Positions 33,503 through 41,033 of a DNA stretch of 42,046 nucleotides are shown one piece after another. A program made the position numbers and the translations under genes. This DNA is from Verrucomicrobiota bacterium (lineage in GTDB: Bacteria; Verrucomicrobiota; Verrucomicrobiia; Limisphaerales; DSYF01). Position 1 is the stretch's first letter. Every line of letters starts with the position of its first letter. The notes under the pieces are model-generated. The model had not been told where the DNA came from. It ran no database searches and saw only the letters and a program-made list of their open reading frames with translations. The stretch spans positions 1 to 42,046 of the forward strand of contig JALOTZ010000030.1 in assembly GCA_025457615.1 (NCBI GenBank). Reading direction: 5' to 3'.

Positions 33503-33666
33503 GGGTGCATCTGGACACTGTCCTCGAACGGAATTCCGGCCGGGGCGCGGCATTGATGCCACTTCAGCATTCGCAAGCCCGCGGAGCAAGCGCTTCCTCG
33601 CGTGCCGTTCGGACGTTGAAGCGGGCCTGAAGGCCGCGCTCCGGGGGGCAGTGTCCAGATGCACCC
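33503..33666 (+). mobile_element. MITE-like element, copy 3 (164 bp, best preserved)
   Basis: Termini GGGTGCATCTGGACACTG (33503-33520) and CAGTGTCCAGATGCACCC (33649-33666) are perfect 18-bp inverted repeats. Subterminal sequences are also roughly symmetrical (GCGCGGCATTGATGCC on the left, GGCCTGAAGGCCGCGC on the right), giving a strongly folded element. It aligns along its whole length with copy 2 (reversed) and at both ends with copy 1. No clear target duplication is visible at this copy. It has no coding capacity. It lies just downstream of purN. Confidence 0.85.
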
Positions 33667-33813
33667 TGGCGGGGCGTCCTTCAGGAAACGGTTGGCGGTC
33701 CGACGCAAAGTCTGGTATGCATGAGCGCGAATCCCGGGCAAGCCATGAGCTGGCGGTGGGGAGGGCGTTGCCGTTGGCCCGATGGATTACACACAAACAG
33801 CCTGCAAGTCCCG

Positions 33814-34005
33814 ATGTCTCAAATCCTTCAGCTGGTGTTGGCAGGGCTCGCCGGAGCCGGTGTCGCGGCCGCGCTCATTCCGTGGATCATCCGCCTGCAT
33901 CGCGCGCGAACCGGCCTGCACACGGTTCGGGAGCTTCACCACACGCATTCAAGCCCGGTCTCCGGTCTCAGCATTTCAGCACTTCAGCATTTAGCCCCTC
34001 CATGA
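33814..34005 (+). pseudogene. Truncated start of a MraY/WecA-like glycosyltransferase
   Basis: ATG 33814 opens a 63-residue frame. It has a membrane helix (LQLVLAGLAGAGVAAALIPW) followed by IIRLHRARTGLHTVRELHHT and HSSPV. This is how polyprenyl-phosphate sugar-1-phosphate transferases of the MraY/WecA family begin in related genomes, with RxLHHTHxxPVPRLGG expected next. After HSSPV the sequence turns into low-complexity CAGCATTTCAGCACTTCAGC and the frame stops as ATGA over the start of the next gene. The rest of the enzyme, including all catalytic Asp residues, is missing. It is probably a gene broken by rearrangement, though the four-base overlap could let it act as a leader for the kinase. 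Confidence 0.5.
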
Positions 34006-35108
34006 TCCCACCTGAAACCCAGCTCAAAGACATCTCGCGCCACTTTCAGATCTACGGGCAGATCCTCCATGCCGAACCCCTCAAGATCGGGCACATTAAC
34101 GAGACCTACACCGCCACCTACGACCAGGGCGGCACCCGGGTCCGCTACATCCACCAGAAACTCAACCGCAGCGTGTTCAAGAAACCCGCCGCCGTGATGC
34201 ACAACCTCGTGCGCGTCACCCTCCACCTGCGCAAGAAACTCGAAGCCAGCCGGGCGCCCGACCTCACCCGCCGCACCCTCAACATCATCCCCACCCGCGA
34301 TGGCCAGTCCTTCCTCCAGAACGGTCAGGGCGATGTCTGGCGCACCTTTGTATTCATCGAGGGCGTGCGCACCTTCGAGGCGGTCCAATCCCCCGTGCAG
34401 GCTTTCCAGGCCGGACGCGCCTTCGGCGAATTCCAGGGTTTGCTCACCGATTTGTCCGGGCCGCGATTGCACGCCACCATCCCGGACTTTCACCACACCC
34501 GCAAACGCTTCGAGGCCTTCCAACGCGCCGTGCAAGCCGACCGCTGCAATCGCGCCGCCAGCGTGCAAGCCGAGATTAACTTTGCCCTCCGCCGCGAACC
34601 GATCGCGGACGTCATCCTCGACGCCATGGCCCGCGGGCACATCCCCGAGCGCATCACCCATAATGATACCAAGTTCAACAACGTCATGCTCGACGTCGCC
34701 ACCGGCGAGGCCCTTTGCATTGTGGACCTGGACACGGTGATGCCCGGATGCGTCCTTTACGACTTTGGCGACATGGTTCGCACCACCACCAGTCCCACCC
34801 TCGAGGACGAGATCGATCTCGGCAAGGTTCGCATGCAAATGCCCCTCTACAAAGCCCTGGCCCGCGGTTACCTGTCCATGGCCGGACAGTTCCTCAACCG
34901 TTACGAAAAGCAGCTCCTGGCCTTCTCCGGCAAACTGATCACGTACGAACTTGGATTACGCTTCCTGACCGATTACCTCAGCGGTGACCTCTATTTCCGC
35001 ACCCACCGCGAGGGACACAATCTCGACCGCTGCCGCACCCAGTTCAAACTCGTCGAAAGCATCGAACGTCAGGAAACCGCCATGCAGGAGTACGTGGACC
35101 GCCTGTGA
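34002..35108 (+). CDS. Aminoglycoside-phosphotransferase-fold sugar kinase (NahK-like)
   Basis: 368 residues from ATG 34002; the frame open far upstream runs through the MITE and is not coding. HITHNDTKFNNVMLD-type catalytic loop (THNDTKFNNVML, near residue 218) and the metal-binding CIVDLDTVMPGCVLYDFGDM are diagnostic of the APH/choline kinase fold. They match best the N-acetylhexosamine 1-kinase group. The N-terminal GHINETYTATY serves as nucleotide-binding loop. It would phosphorylate a hexosamine or related sugar at C1 for salvage; the substrate is inferred. No sugar uptake genes are adjacent. Its composition has many CC-ending codons but is otherwise like its neighbours. Confidence 0.85.
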   Translation: MIPPETQLKDISRHFQIYGQILHAEPLKIGHINETYTATYDQGGTRVRYIHQKLNRSVFKKPAAVMHNLVRVTLHLRKKLEASRAPDLTRRTLNIIPTRDGQSFLQNGQGDVWRTFVFIEGVRTFEAVQSPVQAFQAGRAFGEFQGLLTDLSGPRLHATIPDFHHTRKRFEAFQRAVQADRCNRAASVQAEINFALRREPIADVILDAMARGHIPERITHNDTKFNNVMLDVATGEALCIVDLDTVMPGCVLYDFGDMVRTTTSPTLEDEIDLGKVRMQMPLYKALARGYLSMAGQFLNRYEKQLLAFSGKLITYELGLRFLTDYLSGDLYFRTHREGHNLDRCRTQFKLVESIERQETAMQEYVDRL

Positions 35109-35448
35109 CCCGCCCTCCGTCATTCGCGGTTCGATGTCCCAACCCTCCCCACTTTCAGTTTCTGAAACTCCTCCTCCTCGACCAGACCTTTCACCCCGAT
35201 TCGGCTTTGGTCTCCACCCTGGCAGGGCGCCGGTGCCGCGGCGCCGGGATTTGCGGCCCTCCTCGGCGTGCATGGACAGGGAGCACCTTCAAAGGACTGG
35301 ACGCGAGTTGAGGCCATGAACCGCGCTGAAGCCCGTGCTTTCCAGCGTGCGGGTTGCAGGCGGCTTCAGTCGCCAACCGATAACCATTGACCGGTCACCG
35401 GCCCCAACCGGCCTCCGCCCCCCCCCAAGAAATTTCTCAAAATGGTGC
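35109..35448. other. Intergenic region with GC palindrome
   Basis: No gene is seen. Bases 35226-35248 are a near-copy (21 of 23) of the GC palindrome at 27334-27356. A run of nine C residues occurs at 35418-35426. GGCTTCAG and CTGAAGCC words form a weak inverted repeat around 35328-35372. Confidence 0.45.
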
Positions 35449-35476
35449 TTGCAAACCTCGGATGGTCGGTTATGGT
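35449..35476 (+). promoter_or_regulatory. Candidate sigma-70 promoter of the RRM gene
   Basis: TTGCAA (35449-35454) and TATGGT (35471-35476) are spaced 16 bases apart upstream of the RRM-protein gene. Transcription starting just downstream would leave an untranslated leader of roughly 130 bases before ATG 35617, long enough for cold-shock-type control. Predicted by eye only. Confidence 0.4.
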
Positions 35477-35616
35477 GTCGCCGCCTAATAGATAACTGCA
35501 AACTACTTCCAAGTTCTGGTGGATCCTCAGTTGAACCCCGTTCAGTGATGATTTGAAACCCGGCGGTCGGGAACAGGTTGGAGAGAGACAGTGTTAGAAG
35601 GCAAATCATCGATAGA

Positions 35617-35955
35617 ATGAACAATAAGTTGTTTGTAGGGAACCTCTCGTTCCAGACGACAGAAAACGAACTGCACGACGCCTTTGCGGCGCACGGCACC
35701 GTCATGGAAGCCAACCTGATGGTGGACCGTATGACCGGTCGTCCGCGCGGGTTCGGTTTCGTGACCATGAGCAGCCCCGAAGAGGCCCAGAAAGCCATTG
35801 ACGCCTTGAACGGCGCTCAGTTGGGCGGACGGGCCATCACCGTCAACATCGCTCGGCCTCGTGAAGAGCGCCCCGGCGGCGGCGGCGGCGGCGGACGCGG
35901 TCCTCGTCGCGAATACAGCGGCGGTGGCGGTGGCGGTCGGCGCGAGCGCTACTAA
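35617..35955 (+). CDS. Glycine-tailed RRM RNA-binding protein
   Basis: 112 residues from ATG 35617 ([12 protein letters not shown]); in-frame sequence upstream to 35578 does not look coding. One RRM domain: RNP2 is LFVGNL (residues 5-10) and RNP1 is RGFGFVTM (44-51), with Met where an aromatic residue is usual. The tail is almost only Gly, Arg and Tyr ([15 protein letters not shown]..., [16 protein letters not shown]), like cold-inducible RNA chaperones of cyanobacteria and this phylum. It probably binds single-stranded RNA. It is a single-gene unit with its own promoter candidate, long leader and strong terminator. AGAAGG lies about 15 bases from the start, further than usual. Confidence 0.92.
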   Translation: MNNKLFVGNLSFQTTENELHDAFAAHGTVMEANLMVDRMTGRPRGFGFVTMSSPEEAQKAIDALNGAQLGGRAITVNIARPREERPGGGGGGGRGPRREYSGGGGGGRRERY

Positions 35956-35975
35956 TTCCCCTTGATTTCAACACT

Positions 35976-36009
35976 GCGGGATGGCTTTCAAGCCATCCCG
36001 CTTTTTTTT
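35976..36009 (+). terminator. Rho-independent terminator of the RRM gene
   Basis: GCGGGATGGCTT (35976-35987) pairs perfectly with AAGCCATCCCGC (35990-36001), followed at once by eight T residues. It lies 20 bases after the RRM stop. It is the clearest intrinsic terminator in the window. Confidence 0.95.
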
Positions 36010-36212
36010 ACCCGAGTTCGCCAGGAAGCGGGAATCCAGGCTGGGAAAACGTCGGGGGTGAGGTTGACCGTGCGGGGATCAGGTCATGCCCGGCCGGGTT
36101 TGACACTGCACCCTCTCCGGCAAGTTGCGGATCTCACCGTGCGGGTGTCGTCCTGCTGACCCCGCCGGCGGTCACCGCCCTGTTACGGTGCCATGGGGGA
36201 CCGAAACGGGTT

Positions 36213-37514
36213 TCAAACCCGCAGCCAGGTCGGAACGGATTCGTCTTTCCACATGTCCTTCAGGGCTTGGCGGCGCCTGACCTCGGCGACTTTGGAGCCG
36301 CTCACCAGCACCTCCGCGGCCAGCGGACGGCTGTTGTAGGTCGAACCCATGGCCGACCCATAGGCGCCGGCGCTCAACAGGGCCAGCGTGTCGCCTTCCT
36401 TCACCCGCGGCAACGGACGCTCCTTGCAGAAGGTGTCGCCAGATTCGCAGATCGGCCCGACCACGTCCGTGGGAATGACCGGGCCAGGCCGTCGCGTGGT
36501 GGGCACAATCTCGTGGTAAGCCTCGTAGAAGGCCGGCCGCACCAAGTCGTTCATCGCCGCATCCACGATCACGAACGTCTTGCGTCCGGTCCGTTTGACA
36601 TATTCCACCCGGGTCAACAGCGCTCCGGCGTTGCCCGAAATGAAACGGCCGGGTTCCAGGAGAACGCGCAGTCCGACAGATTGGAGCAGCGGCAGGAGCC
36701 GGGTGGCGTAGCGCTCGGGGGTGAGCATCTTGCTTCCCGCCGGTGATTTCCACCAGTCGGCCTGGCCGCTTTCGAGAGCGGGTTGGTAAACGATGCCGAT
36801 GCCGCCGCCCACGCTGAAGAACTCGATGCCGTGCCGTTCCTTGAGGCGTTGGGCCAAGGGGACGACCTTCCGGACCGCTTCCTCGAACGGGGTGACACTG
36901 GTGAGTTGCGAGCCGATGTGCATCTGAACTCCACGCAGCCACAGGTTCGGCAGCCGGGCCGCCCGGGCATACAACGACTCCACCGTTTCGAAGGCGATCC
37001 CGAACTTGTTCTCGTAGGTGCCCGTGGTGATTTTGGCATGGGTGCGGGCATCCACATCCGGATTCACCCGTAAGGCGATGGGGGCGCGACACCGCAGCGC
37101 GGCCGCCACGCGGCTGATCCGGTGCAGTTCGGCCTCGCTCTCCACGTTGAAGCTGTAAACCCGGTGACGGAGGGCCAGACGGATCTCCTCCTCGGTCTTG
37201 CCCACGCCGGCAAACACGCACTGGCGCGGGTCGCCTCCCGCCGCCATCACGCGGCGCAGTTCGCCGCCGCTGACGATGTCAAATCCGGAGCTCTGGCTGG
37301 CCAGGACCCGAAGCACGCCAAGATTCGAGTTGGATTTGACCGCAAAGCAAATCTGGTGATCCACCCCGGACATGGCCGTGTCCAGTCGGCGGTAATGGTC
37401 GGTGAGCGTGGCCTGTGAATAAACAAACAGCGGGGTCCCGAAGCGCTTCGCCAAAGTCTCCAATGAAAGACCCTCGCACTTCAGTTGTCTGCCGGCGTAG
37501 TGGAAATGATGCAT
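36213..37514 (-). CDS. lysA: Diaminopimelate decarboxylase
   Basis: 433 residues. A PLP enzyme of the alanine-racemase fold that makes lysine from meso-diaminopimelate. The PLP Lys is Lys60 in CFAVKSNSN. GFDIVSGGELRR, HIGSQLTSVTPF, FFSVGGGIGIVY, LEPGRFISGNAGALLTRVEY, and CESGDTFCKERPLP with the substrate-contacting Cys are family blocks. SAGAYGSAMGSTYNSRP closes the second active-site region. Complete. It lies 79 bases downstream of the proline/alanine-rich protein gene. No lysine riboswitch-like leader was recognised. Confidence 0.95.
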   Translation of the reverse strand: MHHFHYAGRQLKCEGLSLETLAKRFGTPLFVYSQATLTDHYRRLDTAMSGVDHQICFAVKSNSNLGVLRVLASQSSGFDIVSGGELRRVMAAGGDPRQCVFAGVGKTEEEIRLALRHRVYSFNVESEAELHRISRVAAALRCRAPIALRVNPDVDARTHAKITTGTYENKFGIAFETVESLYARAARLPNLWLRGVQMHIGSQLTSVTPFEEAVRKVVPLAQRLKERHGIEFFSVGGGIGIVYQPALESGQADWWKSPAGSKMLTPERYATRLLPLLQSVGLRVLLEPGRFISGNAGALLTRVEYVKRTGRKTFVIVDAAMNDLVRPAFYEAYHEIVPTTRRPGPVIPTDVVGPICESGDTFCKERPLPRVKEGDTLALLSAGAYGSAMGSTYNSRPLAAEVLVSGSKVAEVRRRQALKDMWKDESVPTWLRV

Positions 37515-37593
37515 GGCTGGGTGACAGTTGGATCACAGCCGACGAAACTCCATCGACGACCGCAGTCTTGCTGGACCCGGGGCGGGTCGGGAA

Positions 37594-38364
37594 TTACTTG
37601 CCTCCCAGGATCTCGGCGCGGCGACTGTGGTATTCGGCAGCGGAGATCTGGTCGGAAGCATACTGCTGAAGCAGCGCGTCCAGCGCCTGTTGTTGCTGGG
37701 GCGTGGTGGGCAGGGCAGGGGCCTGCATGCCCGCGGTCAGCGATTGGTCCTTTCTGGGCTGGGGTTTCGACTTGGCGGGTGCGGCGGTGACGGGCTTGGG
37801 CTCGTCACGTTCCGACGGCTTCGCCTCGGGTGAGGCCATTGGCTCCTCCAACCTGACGGTTTGTGGTTGGGGAACTGCCGGCTTTGGCTCCGTCGGCTTC
37901 GCCGGCTTCTCCGGTTCGGGTATCGAGGTGACGGGCCTGGCCTCGACCGGCTCTTCCTGTCGCAATGCCTCGCGGGCTTTGGACTGGGCTGCATTGTCCG
38001 GCTGGGGTCCGCTCAGGGCCGGCACGGAAACCTGGGGCGCCACGGGTTCAGCCGGTTTCACTGCCGGCTTCGGCGTCACGGGGCGGGTTTGGGCCGACGG
38101 GGCCTGCGGAGCGGGTTTGGTCGTCGGAGGGGGTTTGACCGCGTCCTGCCGAGGAGCCTGCGGAGCCGGCTTGGCTGCTGGGACCGGTTTGACCTCATCC
38201 CTTTGAAGGGCGGCGCGTGCCTTCGCTTGGGCTTCGTTGTCCGGCAGGCTGGGTGACGCCGATGGTTTAGGAGCCGCAGCCGGAGTTTCGGCGGCTGAAA
38301 CAGAAACGGCCAAAACGACGATGGCTGAAAGGAGAGACAGGGGCAGCAAAGTCCGTGCGTTCAT
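37594..38364 (-). CDS. Secreted Pro/Ala/Lys-rich protein with two short repeats
   Basis: 256 residues from ATG 38364. Signal peptide MNARTLLPLSLLSAIVVLAVSVSA, then almost entirely low-complexity Pro-Ala-Lys-Glu-rich sequence. Two copies of a short motif stand out: PDNEAQAKARAALQRDE near the start and PDNAAQSKAREALRQEE in the middle. The C-terminus is a compact helical segment (QQQQALDALLQQYASDQISA, then AEYHSRRAEILGGK), similar to the short SHOCT-like helices that often end such proteins. Extended, highly charged linkers of this kind usually span the periplasm or bind peptidoglycan; function is unknown. It lies between the LysM gene and lysA on the same strand. Confidence 0.75.
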   Translation of the reverse strand: MNARTLLPLSLLSAIVVLAVSVSAAETPAAAPKPSASPSLPDNEAQAKARAALQRDEVKPVPAAKPAPQAPRQDAVKPPPTTKPAPQAPSAQTRPVTPKPAVKPAEPVAPQVSVPALSGPQPDNAAQSKAREALRQEEPVEARPVTSIPEPEKPAKPTEPKPAVPQPQTVRLEEPMASPEAKPSERDEPKPVTAAPAKSKPQPRKDQSLTAGMQAPALPTTPQQQQALDALLQQYASDQISAAEYHSRRAEILGGK

Positions 38365-38472
38365 GTTTCGAAACCTAGGGAACCCCCGGAGTATTTGCAA
38401 CCTGATTCACGGGCCAGGGCGCGCGGGAAGCGAAGGCTCTTTGCTGTGGCTGAGGTGCAAAAAGTCGCGCCC

Positions 38473-39819
38473 TTATTGGAGCGGAGCGGTTCGTTCGGGG
38501 ATGACGATTTCGGTCCCCGGCGGAATCCCTTCGGCCTGGAGATTGGGGTTGGCGCGAAGGATCAGGGCCACGGGCACGCCGGTGCGGCGCGAGACGTCGG
38601 CGATCGTATCACCCTTCCGGAACGAATAGGTGCGCGGTGGCAGGGGGGGCGATGGAGGAGACTGGGCGGACTCCGATTCTCCCAACGCCGCGGCGGCCGC
38701 CTGCAATTGCTCCAACTCCAGCCGTCGCAAGGCCATCTCCTGCTGGAGCGGGGTCAGGCTCGTGTCTGCCCGGATCTGTTCGGCGGTCTGGGTGCCGATG
38801 CGATCGATCGCGTAGAAGAGGTCGGCCGCGTTGGTGAGACCTGCCGCTTGCGCGGCGGCGATGGCGCTTTGGTAGGCCGGATCTTGCAGCCGTTCGAATT
38901 CCCGATAGCGGGCCGGGCCCAAGGCATTTTGGAAGGCGATCCGCCGGCTGTTGAGCAACGCCTGGCGTTGGGCTTGGACCGCGGACCCTTCGCCCTCCAA
39001 ACTCATCAGTTGCAGATCAATCACCTCGACATTTCGGAACAGGGACCGCGTCTCCCCGGGGGTCGGGTTGAGCAGGGCGACGGATTGAAGGTCTGCGCGC
39101 AGTCGTCGCGCGGTGAAGGAGTAGCGAAGGAGAAACTCCTCGAGTTGCGCCGGCGTGAGCAGGGGGGCCAGTTCCTGGCGCAGTGAACGTTCGAGTCCGG
39201 CGAGTTCGGCGGTGGTGGGATCGGCGCCGCGCCGCTGCCACAGCGCTTCAAACTGTTGCTGGATCCGGCCACTGACTACCTGAACGGCCTGCTGGGTTTC
39301 GGGAGGCAGGGTGCCCAACAACGATCCGTCCAGCGGAACCTTGATGGCCACCGTTGGGATGGGGGAAGCCGGCGTGCGCCAGTCGGGCCCGAGCAACTCC
39401 GTGAGCAGACGGTTGCGTTCCTGCTCCAAGGCCTGCACCTGGCGAAACGCCCGGTTCGTCAATGCCGGGTCGGGTTCGCTCTGCCACCATTGTTGCCGCG
39501 TGGGCAGGGCTTCCCGGATGCGCCGTTGGGCAAAGAGGTGGTCCACATCGGCAATGATGATGTCCCGCACCGTTTCCTCCGGGCAATTGATGCTGCGGAG
39601 GTTGGCTATGTAGGTGGAGTAGTTGTCCGATTCCAGTTCCGCCCAACTGAAAAATTGGCGTCGCACCACCACATTGGTCCGAACCGCGGCGCTCTCCGTG
39701 GCCGACTCGGCCCGGCCCGGCGAGGGGGGAGCAGGGCGGCGATCCCAGGTCACCCACCAGAACACGGCCAGCAGGACGTTCAAGACCAGCGAGCCGATCA
39801 ATAGGGTACGGACGCGCAT
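38473..39819 (-). CDS. Membrane-anchored LysM-domain protein
   Basis: 448 residues from ATG 39819 (MRVRTLLIGSLVLNVLLAVFWWVTW), which gives one N-terminal membrane helix. In-frame sequence upstream to 39888 lacks conservation and overlaps the purM leader region. The middle 300 residues are helical, rich in Gln and Arg (ESDNYSTYIANLRSINCPEE, FRQVQALEQERNRLLTELLG, LRQELAPLLTPAQLEEFLLR), a pattern seen in verrucomicrobial proteins of unknown role. The C-terminus is a LysM domain (YSFRKGDTIADVSRRTGVPV ... ILRANPNLQAEGIPPGTEIV), which binds peptidoglycan. It probably acts at the cell wall. It is divergent from purM across 89 bases. Confidence 0.83.
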   Translation of the reverse strand: MRVRTLLIGSLVLNVLLAVFWWVTWDRRPAPPSPGRAESATESAAVRTNVVVRRQFFSWAELESDNYSTYIANLRSINCPEETVRDIIIADVDHLFAQRRIREALPTRQQWWQSEPDPALTNRAFRQVQALEQERNRLLTELLGPDWRTPASPIPTVAIKVPLDGSLLGTLPPETQQAVQVVSGRIQQQFEALWQRRGADPTTAELAGLERSLRQELAPLLTPAQLEEFLLRYSFTARRLRADLQSVALLNPTPGETRSLFRNVEVIDLQLMSLEGEGSAVQAQRQALLNSRRIAFQNALGPARYREFERLQDPAYQSAIAAAQAAGLTNAADLFYAIDRIGTQTAEQIRADTSLTPLQQEMALRRLELEQLQAAAAALGESESAQSPPSPPLPPRTYSFRKGDTIADVSRRTGVPVALILRANPNLQAEGIPPGTEIVIPERTAPLQ

Positions 39820-39908
39820 CAGTGACGCGTACTTATCCCTCCCGGCGGCTTGCAGCAACGCAAAATTGCCTTTGCGCGGCTGTTTCAAGTCGGTTTACTG
39901 AGCGCCGC

Positions 39909-40961
39909 ATGAAACGAACCGCTTACGCTCGCGCCGGCGTGGACATCCATTTGGGCAACCGCCTGAAGGCGACCCTGCCGGGTTTGCTGGCGTCCGCGAC
40001 GCGCCCCGAAGTGCTGGGCAAGGTGGGGGGGTTCGGTGGCTTGTTTGACCTGAATCGGCGCGCCTACAAACGCCCCGTCCTGGTTTCCAGCGTGGACGGC
40101 GTGGGCACCAAACTGAAGATCGCCTTTGCGATGGACCGGCACGACACGATTGGCCAGGACCTGGTCAATCATTGTGTGAACGACATCGCCGTGCTGGGGG
40201 CGGAACCGCTCTTCTTTCTGGATTATCTGGGAACCGGAAAGCTCCAGCCCAGGGTCTTCGAAGAGATCATCCGGGGATTCGCCATCGCCTGTGCCGAAAA
40301 CCGTTGTGCACTGGTGGGTGGGGAAACCGCCCAGATGCCCGGATTCTATCAGCCCGGCGAGTATGATGTGTCGGGCACCATCGTGGGCGTGGTGGAGAAG
40401 GCCAGGATGCTGGATGGTTCCCGCATCCGGCCCGGCGACGTCTTGATCGGGATTGCCTCCAGTGGTTTGCACACCAACGGCTATTCCCTCGCGCGCCGTG
40501 TGCTCTTCGACCGGATGAAACTCAAGCCCTCCAGCCGGCTTGCCGAACTGCAGGGAACGGTGGGTGAGGAATTGCTCAAGGTTCATGTCAGCTACGGCCT
40601 CCTGATTCAAAGGTTGCTGCGCCGGTTCAACGCACCGGGTGCCGTGCCTGGACTGAACGGGCTGGCGCACATCACGGGAGGGGGGTTCGTGGACAACCTT
40701 CCGCGCGTGCTGCCCAAGTCCTGCAATGCGGTGGTGCGCCGGGGTTCGTGGTCGGTGCCACCCCTCTTTCAGGTCATCGCCCGGGGGGGGAAGGTGCACG
40801 AAATCGAAATGCACCAGGTGTTCAACATGGGCGTGGGCATGGTCTGCATTGTCCAGGGCGCGAAAGCCGCCTCCATCCGGCGAACGATCCAAGCCTCCGG
40901 CCACGCTGCGTGGGTGATCGGTGAGATTGTGCCCGGCACAGGACGCGCCGTGCTGGCGTAG
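39909..40961 (+). CDS. purM: Phosphoribosylformylglycinamidine cyclo-ligase
   Basis: 350 residues from ATG 39909 (MKRTAYARAGVDI). ATP-dependent ring closure of FGAM to AIR in purine synthesis. Blocks include VSSVDGVGTKLKIAF, NHCVNDIAVLGAEPLFFLDY, CALVGGETAQMPGFY, GDVLIGIASSGLHTNGYSLA, HITGGGFVDNLPRVLP and FNMGVGMVCIV, all typical. Complete. It converges with the FKBP gene over a strong hairpin; purN lies about 6.4 kb to the left. Confidence 0.95.
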   Translation: MKRTAYARAGVDIHLGNRLKATLPGLLASATRPEVLGKVGGFGGLFDLNRRAYKRPVLVSSVDGVGTKLKIAFAMDRHDTIGQDLVNHCVNDIAVLGAEPLFFLDYLGTGKLQPRVFEEIIRGFAIACAENRCALVGGETAQMPGFYQPGEYDVSGTIVGVVEKARMLDGSRIRPGDVLIGIASSGLHTNGYSLARRVLFDRMKLKPSSRLAELQGTVGEELLKVHVSYGLLIQRLLRRFNAPGAVPGLNGLAHITGGGFVDNLPRVLPKSCNAVVRRGSWSVPPLFQVIARGGKVHEIEMHQVFNMGVGMVCIVQGAKAASIRRTIQASGHAAWVIGEIVPGTGRAVLA

Positions 40962-40982
40962 CGTCAGCGGCTTCCAAAAGAA

Positions 40983-41016
40983 AGGCCGCGGGGGACGTGG
41001 CGTCCGCCCGCGGCCT
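40983..41016. terminator. Hairpin between purM and the FKBP gene
   Basis: AGGCCGCGGG (40983-40992) pairs with CCCGCGGCCT (41007-41016), and inside it GGACG pairs with CGTCC around a short loop. On the minus strand AAAGAAAAG-complement (TTTCTTTT) follows, so it fits a terminator for the FKBP gene and, less well, for purM. Confidence 0.65.
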
Positions 41017-41033
41017 GAGGGTCTGAACCGCGT

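Noticed and set aside
33234-34001. Upstream extension of the sugar-kinase frame through the MITE into purN
   Set aside because: It translates a non-coding repeat and part of purN out of frame; the kinase homology starts at ATG 34002.
37515-37593. Possible lysine riboswitch upstream of lysA
   Set aside because: The gap is only 79 bases and lacks the long multi-stem leader expected.
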